64,000 nucleotides of DNA from Bacteroidota bacterium (lineage in GTDB: Bacteria > Bacteroidota > Bacteroidia > Chitinophagales > Chitinophagaceae), in contig CANGEP010000004.1 of the NCBI GenBank assembly GCA_947452905.1, positions 124,001-188,000 on the forward strand. Reading direction: 5' to 3'. A model generated the notes under the pieces. It did no database searches. It saw nothing but the letters and a program-made list of their open reading frames with translations, and was not told where the DNA came from. Shown one piece after another: positions 17,801-24,961 of the stretch. Every line of letters starts with the position of its first letter. Positions within the stretch are counted from its first letter, which is position 1. Position numbers and translations under genes: made by a program.

Positions 17801-18780
17801 ATAGCGAGTAAACTACAACCTCTTCGATCACTATTTTCTACCCTCCCCAACACTGTAAAACTGCCATCCTCAAAAACTTCTCCTCTATCTTGAGTGGCAA
17901 TAAAAGAACAACTCCAGATATTAGCTAAATCTATGACATGTAAAACCCCCTTGCCAGTTGTTTTAACAAGGGTAGGATCTTGCTCATCCCCTACCAATAC
18001 TTTCATCCATGGTGGACATTTAAAAATACCATATCCTTTTGAGTAGGCTTGTGATAATAATTCAGTCATCCCATATTCGGAATGAATAATTCCAACACCT
18101 AATCTTGTTTGTAAATAGTCGTGCAAGGCCTGTTTGGATAGTTCTACTTTACGGCCTTTCATACCCCCTGTTTCTATAATTATTGTATGCTTTAGTTTTT
18201 GTGGATAAGCATCCGCAAAATCCATTAACCCAAAACTCACTCCTATAAACCAAGTTTTTTGCTGCTTGGCCTCTAAATGCTTAAGTACAGTATTTAATTT
18301 TTCAAATTCATTTAAATAAAATCCACTATTCGGATGCTTTGAATCTTGAATGAGCTTTTGTGCCATATATACCAAGGAAGAATGTTGGCGTTCTAAATAA
18401 GAAGGCAATAAAGCAATGATACAATAATCTGTTGGATGGCCATAAAAAAGTTGGAAACAATTACTAAAACTATCTTCATACAAACTTGTATCCATTACCC
18501 AATGTTTACTCACCACATCATCGGTGGTTCCACTACTTTCAAATAAAGTGGTGGGTTGCTCACCAATATATACAGCTTGTGTTTTATACAGCTGAATGGG
18601 CAAAAAAGGAATTGAACTGGTAGTGTTAATTGAACGGTTATCTTGTTTGGATAAATTTACCCAATTCTTATACACTTCATTATTCGCCATTTGAAAATCA
18701 CAAATTTGCTTGGCTACCTCTAAAAAATCTTCCTTTTTGAGCTTCCAGAGCAAGTCCCTTTGTATAGGCGAATTCAACAT
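17797..18780 (-). CDS. LuxE-like acyl-protein synthetase / acyl-activating enzyme
   Basis: A 327-residue member of the LuxE/phenylacetate-CoA ligase-like adenylating superfamily. The nucleotide-binding loop appears as LFESSGTTDDVVSKHW, and the AMP-binding core continues with IIETGGMKGRK and HSEYGMTELLSQAYSKG, ending with VIDLANIWSCSFIATQDRGE. LuxE proteins activate a fatty acid as acyl-AMP and pass it to a protein Cys. No luxC or luxD reductase/transferase genes are nearby, so its acyl acceptor is unknown. I prefer the ATG at 18780 to a GTG at 18801. It is monocistronic and convergent with the propeller/HTH gene. Confidence 0.83.
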   Translation of the reverse strand: MLNSPIQRDLLWKLKKEDFLEVAKQICDFQMANNEVYKNWVNLSKQDNRSINTTSSIPFLPIQLYKTQAVYIGEQPTTLFESSGTTDDVVSKHWVMDTSLYEDSFSNCFQLFYGHPTDYCIIALLPSYLERQHSSLVYMAQKLIQDSKHPNSGFYLNEFEKLNTVLKHLEAKQQKTWFIGVSFGLMDFADAYPQKLKHTIIIETGGMKGRKVELSKQALHDYLQTRLGVGIIHSEYGMTELLSQAYSKGYGIFKCPPWMKVLVGDEQDPTLVKTTGKGVLHVIDLANIWSCSFIATQDRGEVFEDGSFTVLGRVENSDRRGCSLLAI

Positions 18781-18887
18781 ATGGATAACAGTATTTAACA
18801 CAAAAGTATTACTATTCTTACTAAAAGCAGGTCAAAAATAATGGCAATATGTAGTATCTTGCAGTAGACAAAAAGTAAACTATTCTT

Positions 18888-20015
18888 ATGGCAAAAACCA
18901 CTAACCAAAAATCAACAGGTGCAAGTAAAAAAGAGTTAATTAATCCTACTTCCTATGCCTTCTTAAAATCTTATATCAACAATCCATCTCCAGTGGGTTT
19001 TGAATCTAGTGGACAAAAACTTTGGCTCGATTACATTACTAAATATGTAGACACTACTTATACCGACCCCTATGGAACTGCTGTCGGTATCATAAATCCC
19101 GAAGCACCTTTTAAAGTAGTTATTGAAGCACATGCCGATGAAATAAGTTGGTTTGTAAACTATATTAATGAAAGTGGTTTAATCCATTTAAAAAGAAATG
19201 GTGGAGTGGATCATCAAATTGCGCCCTCTATGCGCGTATGGATACATGGTAAAAAAGGTCCAGTGAAAGCTGTATTTGGATGGCCTGCTATACATACTAG
19301 ATTGTCGAATCCAGAACAAAAAGAACCGCAACCCAAAGTAGATAATTTAACCTTGGATTGCGGTGCTCGTTCTAAAAAAGAAGTAGAAGCCTTAGGTATT
19401 CATATTGGTGCCGTAGTTACTTATGAAGAAGGATTTGATGAATTGGCTAATAATTTTATTATCGGTCGCGCTTTTGACAATCGAGTAGGTGGTTTTATGA
19501 TTGCGGAAGTAGCTCGCTTATTAAAAGAAAATAAAAAGAAATTACCTTTTGGATTATATGTGGTAAATGCAGTTCAAGAAGAGATAGGATTAAGAGGAGC
19601 GGAAATGATTGCACGTCGTATTAAACCTAATATAGCAATAGTTACAGATGTAACACATGATACCCATACGCCCATGATTAATAAAGCAATTGAAGGAGAT
19701 ATAGAGTGTGGTAAAGGACCTTCCTTGGCTTATGCACCTGCTATTCATAACAAATTATTAGCAATAGTAGAGAAAACGGCAGAAGATAAAAAAATACCTG
19801 TTCAATTTAGAACCTTAAGTAGATCCACTGGTACAGATACAGATAGTTTTGCTTATGCTAATGATGGTTGTCCTTCGGTACTTATTTCTATTCCTTTAAG
19901 ATATATGCATACGACTGTCGAAATGATTCATAAAAAAGACATTGTAGATACCATTCAGTTAATGTATGAGACCTTATTAAAAATAAGCCCAAAGACTAAT
20001 CTTAGTTATTTATAA
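18888..20015 (+). CDS. M42 family dinuclear-zinc aminopeptidase
   Basis: A 375-residue cytoplasmic aminopeptidase of the M42 (glutamyl aminopeptidase/FrvX/YsdC) family. Metal ligands can be placed: AHADEIS (His82, Asp84), RAFDNRVGG (Asp197), the catalytic pair QEEIGLRG (Glu231/Glu232), VTDVTHD (Asp254) and a late RYMHTTVE (His341). M42 enzymes form tetrahedral dodecamers and trim short peptides from the N-terminus. The stop codon shares one base with the ATG of the next gene, so the peptidase is translationally coupled to the amidotransferase and ATP-grasp-like genes. A Lys/Thr-rich N-terminal tail of ~15 residues is unusual. Confidence 0.93.
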   Translation: MAKTTNQKSTGASKKELINPTSYAFLKSYINNPSPVGFESSGQKLWLDYITKYVDTTYTDPYGTAVGIINPEAPFKVVIEAHADEISWFVNYINESGLIHLKRNGGVDHQIAPSMRVWIHGKKGPVKAVFGWPAIHTRLSNPEQKEPQPKVDNLTLDCGARSKKEVEALGIHIGAVVTYEEGFDELANNFIIGRAFDNRVGGFMIAEVARLLKENKKKLPFGLYVVNAVQEEIGLRGAEMIARRIKPNIAIVTDVTHDTHTPMINKAIEGDIECGKGPSLAYAPAIHNKLLAIVEKTAEDKKIPVQFRTLSRSTGTDTDSFAYANDGCPSVLISIPLRYMHTTVEMIHKKDIVDTIQLMYETLLKISPKTNLSYL

Positions 20016-20803
20016 TGCAAAGTACCCCCTTAAGAATTGCTATTTTAGACATGTACGATGGCCAACCAAATATGGGCAGAGCCTGCATAGATGAAATAGT
20101 AGAAAACTGGGGAGCGCTTAATAAATTATTGATAGTTAAAGAAGATTTTGAAGTAAGAACAAAAGGACAATTACCCGACCATAATTATGATATCTATATT
20201 GCTACTGGTGGACCAGGCTCTCCTACAGATACTATAGATGAACAATGGGATAAAGACTTTACAAATTGGTTGGAGCAAATGCTCGAGCTAGACAAACATG
20301 TATTTTTAATTTGTCATAGTTTTCAAATTGCTTGTAGACATTTTAATATTGGTTCAGTGTGCTTAAGAAAGTCAAGACAAATTGGTATTTTACCCGTGCA
20401 TGTTACACATGAAAATCATTTTATTTTTGAGGGGATGCAGGATACATTTCATGCTTTAGAAAGCAGATTGTATCAAATTATAGAACCCAATGACCATGTC
20501 ATAGAAAAGATGAATGCTAAAATAATAGCACTTGAAAAAAGCAGGCCTTCTATTCCACTCGAAAGAGCCATAATGGCCTTAGCGTTTTCGGCAAACATGA
20601 CTGGGGTTCAGTTTCACCCAGAGGCTGAAACACAAGAGTTAATTCGTTATTTTCAGAGAAAAGATATTAAACAACCCATTATTGAAAATTTTGGAATAGA
20701 AAAATGGAACTCTATTATTGACGCTTTAGTACATCCCTCTCTTATCGAAGACACTTATGCTAAAATGATCCCTAACTTTTTAAACAATGCCATTAAAAGA
20801 TGA
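20015..20803 (+). CDS. Class I glutamine amidotransferase-like protein
   Basis: A 262-residue stand-alone GATase1 domain. The oxyanion strand GGPGSPTD (~65-72), the nucleophile elbow LICHSFQIA (Cys100) and the VQFHPEAE motif (His201, Glu203) make a complete catalytic triad, so glutamine hydrolysis is expected. It has no fused synthetase, unlike GuaA, CarA or TrpG complexes. It overlaps the M42 gene by 1 base and the next gene by 4 bases (ATGA), so ammonia, or a gamma-glutamyl intermediate, may be used by the ATP-grasp-like partner. The specific substrate is not recognisable. Confidence 0.82.
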   Translation: MQSTPLRIAILDMYDGQPNMGRACIDEIVENWGALNKLLIVKEDFEVRTKGQLPDHNYDIYIATGGPGSPTDTIDEQWDKDFTNWLEQMLELDKHVFLICHSFQIACRHFNIGSVCLRKSRQIGILPVHVTHENHFIFEGMQDTFHALESRLYQIIEPNDHVIEKMNAKIIALEKSRPSIPLERAIMALAFSANMTGVQFHPEAETQELIRYFQRKDIKQPIIENFGIEKWNSIIDALVHPSLIEDTYAKMIPNFLNNAIKR

Positions 20804-21993
20804 TTTCAACTATACGAAATACATTTAATGCAGCATGTACTGAAAATAAATACCAATTATTTTTAGATAGCTTTGAAAAGCAATTCCCAAAATCAATAGA
20901 TTTTAGATTGGCGGAAACACCCGTGTTTATTCCTGCCATTTTTAAAGAACAATTACTTGAAACAGGAAATTATATAGCCGATTATATTTTATCTCCTAAT
21001 TTTAATTCCATCACCCTCGATGCAATCAGTGGATTGGATTTACCACCTAATGCAGAAGCTTTTCCACAATGTATAGTTATGGATTTTGCGATTAGTGAAA
21101 AGAAGGGAGCCCTACAGCCCCAGTTGATAGAATTACAAGGTTTCCCCTCCTTATTTGCTTTTGAAATAGCACATCATCATGCATTTAGCGAAAACTATCC
21201 AATGCTTGAGGCCCTTAGCCCTTTCTTAAACGACTATACTGAAAATTCTTACTTACTTCATTTAGAAAAAATCCTCAAAGGTGTAGATAAGAACAAACAC
21301 ACTGTTTTATTAGAAATCAAACCAGAAAATCAAAAAACTAGAATAGATTTTTTGTATACTCAAAAACTTTTAGACATACCTACAATTTGTTTAAGCGAGA
21401 TTGAAGTAAAAGAGCATACGCTTTATTATTTAAGAGATGGAAAGGAAATAAAAATTGACCGAATTTATAACCGAATTGTTTGGGATGAAATTGCTACACA
21501 AGATATTTTATTGCAACAAAAAGCCGCACTCTTACTTAACGTTTTATCAATTGAATGGGTAAGTCACCCAGAACACTATTATAGAATTAGTAAGTTTTTA
21601 CTCCCACTGTTACAACACCCTTTCATTCCAGCAGCAAGTTTAGTAAGTGATCTACAAAATATCCCAGAAGACTTATCTAATTACATTTTAAAGCCTCTTT
21701 TTTCTTTTGCAGGACAAGGAGTGAAGATTGATGTTTCCCCTAATGATATAGTTTCCTTACAAAATCCTAAACTTTGGATATTACAAAGAAAAGTTCATTA
21801 TGCCGAAATAATTGAGACCCCCACTGGTAAGGCAAAAGCAGAAATTAGATTATTTTATTTTTATGACCAAGCTTTACAAAAATATGTTGCCACTTGCAAT
21901 CTTACTAGAATTAGTAAGGGAAAAATGATTGGTGTAAGCTATAACCAAAACGCTACCTGGGTAGGTGGTAGTTTATCTTATTTTGAAAATTAA
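20800..21993 (+). CDS. ATP-grasp-like ligase of unknown substrate
   Basis: A 397-residue protein that I assign to the ATP-grasp fold from motifs in its C-terminal half: YILKPLFSFAGQGVKI (Lys298 plus a glycine loop, ~295-310), LWILQRKVHYAEI (~325-337), AEIRLFYFYD (~347-356) and CNLTRISKGKMIGVS followed by NATWVGGS (~366-391). The N-terminal half has no motif I know; LIELQGFPSLFAFEIAHHH is striking. Such enzymes couple a carboxylate to an amine through an acyl phosphate; glutathionylspermidine-synthase-like ligases are the nearest comparison. It overlaps the amidotransferase gene by 4 bp. The fold call is moderate and the substrate unknown. Confidence 0.6.
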   Translation: MISTIRNTFNAACTENKYQLFLDSFEKQFPKSIDFRLAETPVFIPAIFKEQLLETGNYIADYILSPNFNSITLDAISGLDLPPNAEAFPQCIVMDFAISEKKGALQPQLIELQGFPSLFAFEIAHHHAFSENYPMLEALSPFLNDYTENSYLLHLEKILKGVDKNKHTVLLEIKPENQKTRIDFLYTQKLLDIPTICLSEIEVKEHTLYYLRDGKEIKIDRIYNRIVWDEIATQDILLQQKAALLLNVLSIEWVSHPEHYYRISKFLLPLLQHPFIPAASLVSDLQNIPEDLSNYILKPLFSFAGQGVKIDVSPNDIVSLQNPKLWILQRKVHYAEIIETPTGKAKAEIRLFYFYDQALQKYVATCNLTRISKGKMIGVSYNQNATWVGGSLSYFEN

Positions 21994-22003
21994 AACAAAT
22001 TAA

Positions 22004-22765
22004 ATGAATAAAAATTTAGTCGCATTTTTAATACTCTTATTATCGCTGGTGAATTTAAAAGCATTTAGTCAGGATGCCAATGAAATACAAGTGTATGGGT
22101 CGGCAACTACCCCTGTAAGAACTACTATGATTGAACTTCATTCCAATTATACTGTTTATGGACCAAAACTTAATGAACAGTACCACCCTTTTTTGCAAAC
22201 CCTAGAAGTGACAACGGGTATATCAGAAAATTTTGAATTTGGTTTTTATGTGTTTACCTATAATTTAAATGGCAAAACAGTATATACAGGAAGTAATATT
22301 AGACCTAGAGTAAAAGCACCAGATGATTGGGGATTGCCCATTGGCATGAGTTTATCATCAGAAATTGGATGTAGCATTGACCCCTTCACAAAAGACAACG
22401 ATTGGGGTGCAGAAGTAAGACCCATTTTTGACAAAACAATGGGCAGCCATTATCTTTCATTTAATCCCAATGTGGGGGTGTCTTTTACCAATAAAGAATA
22501 TTTATTTGAACCCAATGTTAAATATGCCTATTCTGCTTCCCCCAAAGCCAATATTGGTTTTGAATATTACGGGAATACTGGAAAAATATTTAACCCGGTT
22601 AAACTTCCCAATCAAGAACATCAATTGTTTTTAGCATTAGATTTATTCTTGCATCCTCTTTATGAATTTAATTTTGGCATTGGAAAAGGAATCACAGACG
22701 TATCCAATGGTCTTACTTTAAAATGCTATGTTGGTAGAAGAATTAATTGGAAATCAAAAAAATAA
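22004..22765 (+). CDS. Secreted beta-rich protein, probable outer membrane barrel
   Basis: A 253-residue hypothetical protein. The signal peptide ends near KAFSQ (~23). The mature part consists of alternating amphipathic strands (LEVTTGISENFEFGFYVFTY, GMSLSSEIGCSI, FEPNVKYAYSASPKANIGFEYYG) typical of small 8-12-stranded barrels, and ends in basic KSKK and not an aromatic residue. It lies 10 bp after the ATP-grasp-like gene on the same strand, so it may be the exported component of that operon. Its 3' end overlaps the convergent barrel-like gene by 12 bp. Function unknown. Confidence 0.65.
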   Translation: MNKNLVAFLILLLSLVNLKAFSQDANEIQVYGSATTPVRTTMIELHSNYTVYGPKLNEQYHPFLQTLEVTTGISENFEFGFYVFTYNLNGKTVYTGSNIRPRVKAPDDWGLPIGMSLSSEIGCSIDPFTKDNDWGAEVRPIFDKTMGSHYLSFNPNVGVSFTNKEYLFEPNVKYAYSASPKANIGFEYYGNTGKIFNPVKLPNQEHQLFLALDLFLHPLYEFNFGIGKGITDVSNGLTLKCYVGRRINWKSKK

Positions 22766-23494
22766 ATAATCGTAGCTAAGATAAAGCCCTTTATTATTAA
22801 GCCTATGCATAGGATTATCCAAAGCAAACCTATACCCAAAATTGAGTTTTGATTGACTATTAAAAATAAACTGAACTGCGGGCGCCATATCAATATAATA
22901 GCCATTGTTATGTAATAATTTTTGTCCTAAAATTTCGAGGTAAAAATTAAAATTAGTTTGATCATAATTTTCATATTTTTTGGGATACAATAACCATCCA
23001 TTCGATAAGCTATACTGAATAGCTTCTTGCCCCACTCCAGCGTAACCATCTTTACGATGTGTTAATCCAATGGTTACAGAGCTGGCCCATTTATGTTGTA
23101 AGTGTGTAGCAATAATACCAGACCCCACTAAACTTTGTTGACCATCATACAAAAAAGCTTTTTGATTGGCTATTTCAGGAGATACTATCCCCCTAAAATA
23201 CCAAGCCAATCGAGTATGTTTATACATGGCATCTACACTAAAAAATCGATACTGGCTATAAAAATCGGCAGCCTTAAAATTTGTTCCTAGATGTACCATC
23301 CATTTTTTAGCCAAACTAAACTCAACCTGTGTATTAAAATTCTGAATCCCCATCCCCGCCATTTGATTATACGATTGTTTCAGAATAATAGATTTAACAG
23401 GCATTGTACTAGCAGGTTCAGAAAAAACATACAATTCCTGAGCTTTAGTAGTAATCACCCAGCCTATAAACAAAAAGCATAAAAGGTATTTCAT
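22754..23494 (-). CDS. Secreted beta-barrel-like protein in the HMA cluster
   Basis: A 246-residue hypothetical protein with a signal peptide (cleavage near TKAQE, ~19) and amphipathic beta strands (TQVEFSLAKKWMVHLGTNF, AVQFIFNSQSKLNFGYRFAL), ending in Phe-Phe, which fits an outer membrane barrel. Its start is 2 bp after the stop of the HMA-domain gene upstream, so the two are almost certainly translated from one mRNA. The context suggests a role linked to metal handling, but no metal-binding motif is visible in the protein itself. Confidence 0.65.
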   Translation of the reverse strand: MKYLLCFLFIGWVITTKAQELYVFSEPASTMPVKSIILKQSYNQMAGMGIQNFNTQVEFSLAKKWMVHLGTNFKAADFYSQYRFFSVDAMYKHTRLAWYFRGIVSPEIANQKAFLYDGQQSLVGSGIIATHLQHKWASSVTIGLTHRKDGYAGVGQEAIQYSLSNGWLLYPKKYENYDQTNFNFYLEILGQKLLHNNGYYIDMAPAVQFIFNSQSKLNFGYRFALDNPMHRLNNKGLYLSYDYLFF

Positions 23495-23496
23495 AG

Positions 23497-23949
23497 CTAA
23501 AGGCTTATGGTATAAGTATTATTTACAGGAGTGATATCTTTATTTAGTACCCAAACCTTTTGCAAAGGGGTTACATTTTTATCCTTGGCTAATTTCCATT
23601 TAAATTGATAATTAGCATTCGTAAAAACGGCACCATTACTGGCTATTTTATCGGCCAATTGCAAGGATAGCCCCAATTTGGCAATGGCAAAACCAGCCCC
23701 ATAGACGGCTTCTTTAATGTCTTCAATTTTTACCTCTTTGGAATTACTTAAAGTTAAAATATAGGTAGAGGTTTCAATATTTACTTTAACAGAATCTACA
23801 AAAGATAGCTTTTCCAAAGATTTAAAGATCGCTTTAGAACACATGGAACAGGTTAATCCACTAGCTACAATTTCGGCCGATTTTATTTGCGCAATAGCTG
23901 TATTGGTTAAAATAAATCCGATACAAACAATTAGAAATAGTTTTTTCAT
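23497..23949 (-). CDS. Secreted heavy-metal-associated (HMA) domain protein
   Basis: A 150-residue protein with a signal peptide (ending AIAQ) followed by an HMA fold: SAEIVASGLTCSMCSKAI carries the GLTCxxC metal site at ~33-36, then FKSLEKLSFVDSVKVNI and the closing AVYGAGFAIAKLG segment. HMA domains bind Cu(I), Zn(II) or similar soft metals; being exported it would act in the periplasm, not as a classic cytosolic chaperone. The C-terminal ~60 residues are unassigned. Coupled (2-bp gap) to the barrel-like gene downstream. Confidence 0.82.
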   Translation of the reverse strand: MKKLFLIVCIGFILTNTAIAQIKSAEIVASGLTCSMCSKAIFKSLEKLSFVDSVKVNIETSTYILTLSNSKEVKIEDIKEAVYGAGFAIAKLGLSLQLADKIASNGAVFTNANYQFKWKLAKDKNVTPLQKVWVLNKDITPVNNTYTISL

Positions 23950-23977
23950 TCTTTTTAAATTTAGGAAGGAAAATAAA

Positions 23978-24009
23978 AATCATCAGCCCCTAAATAAGAG
24001 CTGATGATT
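23978..24009 (-). terminator. Intrinsic terminator after the Cys-rich HMA gene
   Basis: A perfect 10-bp inverted repeat (23978-23987 with 24000-24009, core TCATCAGC/GCTGATGA) with a 12-nt loop. On the minus strand it is followed by a T-rich run (TTTTTATTTT), as expected for termination downstream of the gene at 24027-24503. Confidence 0.7.
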
Positions 24010-24026
24010 ATGAAATAGCTTACTAC

Positions 24027-24503
24027 TTATTTACAGCAAGATCCATCTTTGCAACATTTAGCGTCTTTTTTACAACATGCCATGCCTTTTTTACCGGTAG
24101 CCATGTCTTTTTTACAAGACTTTCCGTCCTTGCAACAGGCAGCTCCTTCTTTGCAACAAGAGGCGTCTTTTACAGCGTTTACTTTTGTAGTTCGATCATA
24201 CTGGCAACATTCGTCTAAGCTCTTATAGGCTTCCTCAGTTGCTTTAGCATGCTCCGTATCATACCCAGCTGCAGCAATAGCGGTTTCAATTTTATCTGTA
24301 GAGCTTGCGCCATTAAAAGAAACGGTTAAAATTTTTGTGTCTTTATTCCAATTAGCAGCAGTAGCACCTGCAGATTTTGCAGCAGTTTCAATATTTTTTT
24401 TACACATACCGCAATTACCAGACACTTTAATTTTAGTGGCTGTTTGCGCAAAAGAGAAACTAAATATACCTAATAACAATAATGTTAATAATGAATTTTT
24501 CAT
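24027..24503 (-). CDS. Secreted HMA-domain protein with a cysteine-pair-rich tail
   Basis: A 158-residue exported protein. After the signal peptide (ending SFAQ, ~20) comes an HMA domain with GNCGMCKKNIE (CxxC) and AAAGYDTE at its end. The last ~60 residues contain six Cys-Cys pairs plus one lone Cys, separated by Lys/Asp/Gly (SCCKEGAACCKDGKSCKK, ACCKKDAKCCKDGSCCK), about 13 cysteines in all, like a metallothionein. I use the ATG at 24503, which gives a standard signal peptide; an upstream ATG at 24581 runs into the next gene. Metal storage or sensing in the periplasm is the natural inference. Confidence 0.8.
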   Translation of the reverse strand: MKNSLLTLLLLGIFSFSFAQTATKIKVSGNCGMCKKNIETAAKSAGATAANWNKDTKILTVSFNGASSTDKIETAIAAAGYDTEHAKATEEAYKSLDECCQYDRTTKVNAVKDASCCKEGAACCKDGKSCKKDMATGKKGMACCKKDAKCCKDGSCCK

Positions 24504-24558
24504 ACTAATAAATTTTAATGATAATAATAATAAAATACAGCCCTTCTTAAAATAAGAA

Positions 24559-24912
24559 TCAAATTCTAAAAACGCAGTCAAGTAAATAGAGGCGCCTTGT
24601 TATAGGAGCAGGGGTAAAATTGGTTGGCCACGCATTAATAACCACTCTATTTATGGAGGAAACGAATGATTGATTAGTGCTATTTTGTGAAACAACCCAC
24701 TTAGTAATTGAACTAGCAACTGCCTTAATTTGTTCGTGAGTATCCTGTGATTTATGATAGACTGTTGTTTTGGAACAACAGCTGTCTTTCTTTTTTGACT
24801 TTGCGCATTTGCAAGTTCTTACTTTACCCGCACATAAATGTGTGCTAATAGTAGCTCCAATACTGGAAACACTATATATTATAATTAATAAAAAGGTAAA
24901 TAGCTTTTTCAC
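24559..24912 (-). CDS. HYC_CC_PP-like small secreted protein
   Basis: A 117-residue protein with a signal peptide and a Cys cluster, STHLCAGKVRTCKCAKSKKKDSCC, which fits the Bacteroidota HYC_CC_PP family (His-x-Cys, Cys-Cys, Pro-x-Pro), though the first motif reads HLC and the last TPAP. These small proteins are commonly found next to HMA-domain and copper-related genes, as here. The start is a GTG at 24912, the only one that gives the signal peptide. It probably starts a metal-associated run of minus-strand genes. Function not established. Confidence 0.68.
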   Translation of the reverse strand: MKKLFTFLLIIIYSVSSIGATISTHLCAGKVRTCKCAKSKKKDSCCSKTTVYHKSQDTHEQIKAVASSITKWVVSQNSTNQSFVSSINRVVINAWPTNFTPAPITRRLYLLDCVFRI

Positions 24913-24961
24913 TATACAAAGGTAGCAAGAAAAGCAAATATCAACATTTAAAATCTTTCCA

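Noticed and set aside
23979..24009. A regulatory RNA at the hairpin between the two HMA genes
   Set aside because: The perfect stem followed by a T-rich run on the minus strand fits an intrinsic terminator; nothing else in this short gap suggests an RNA gene.
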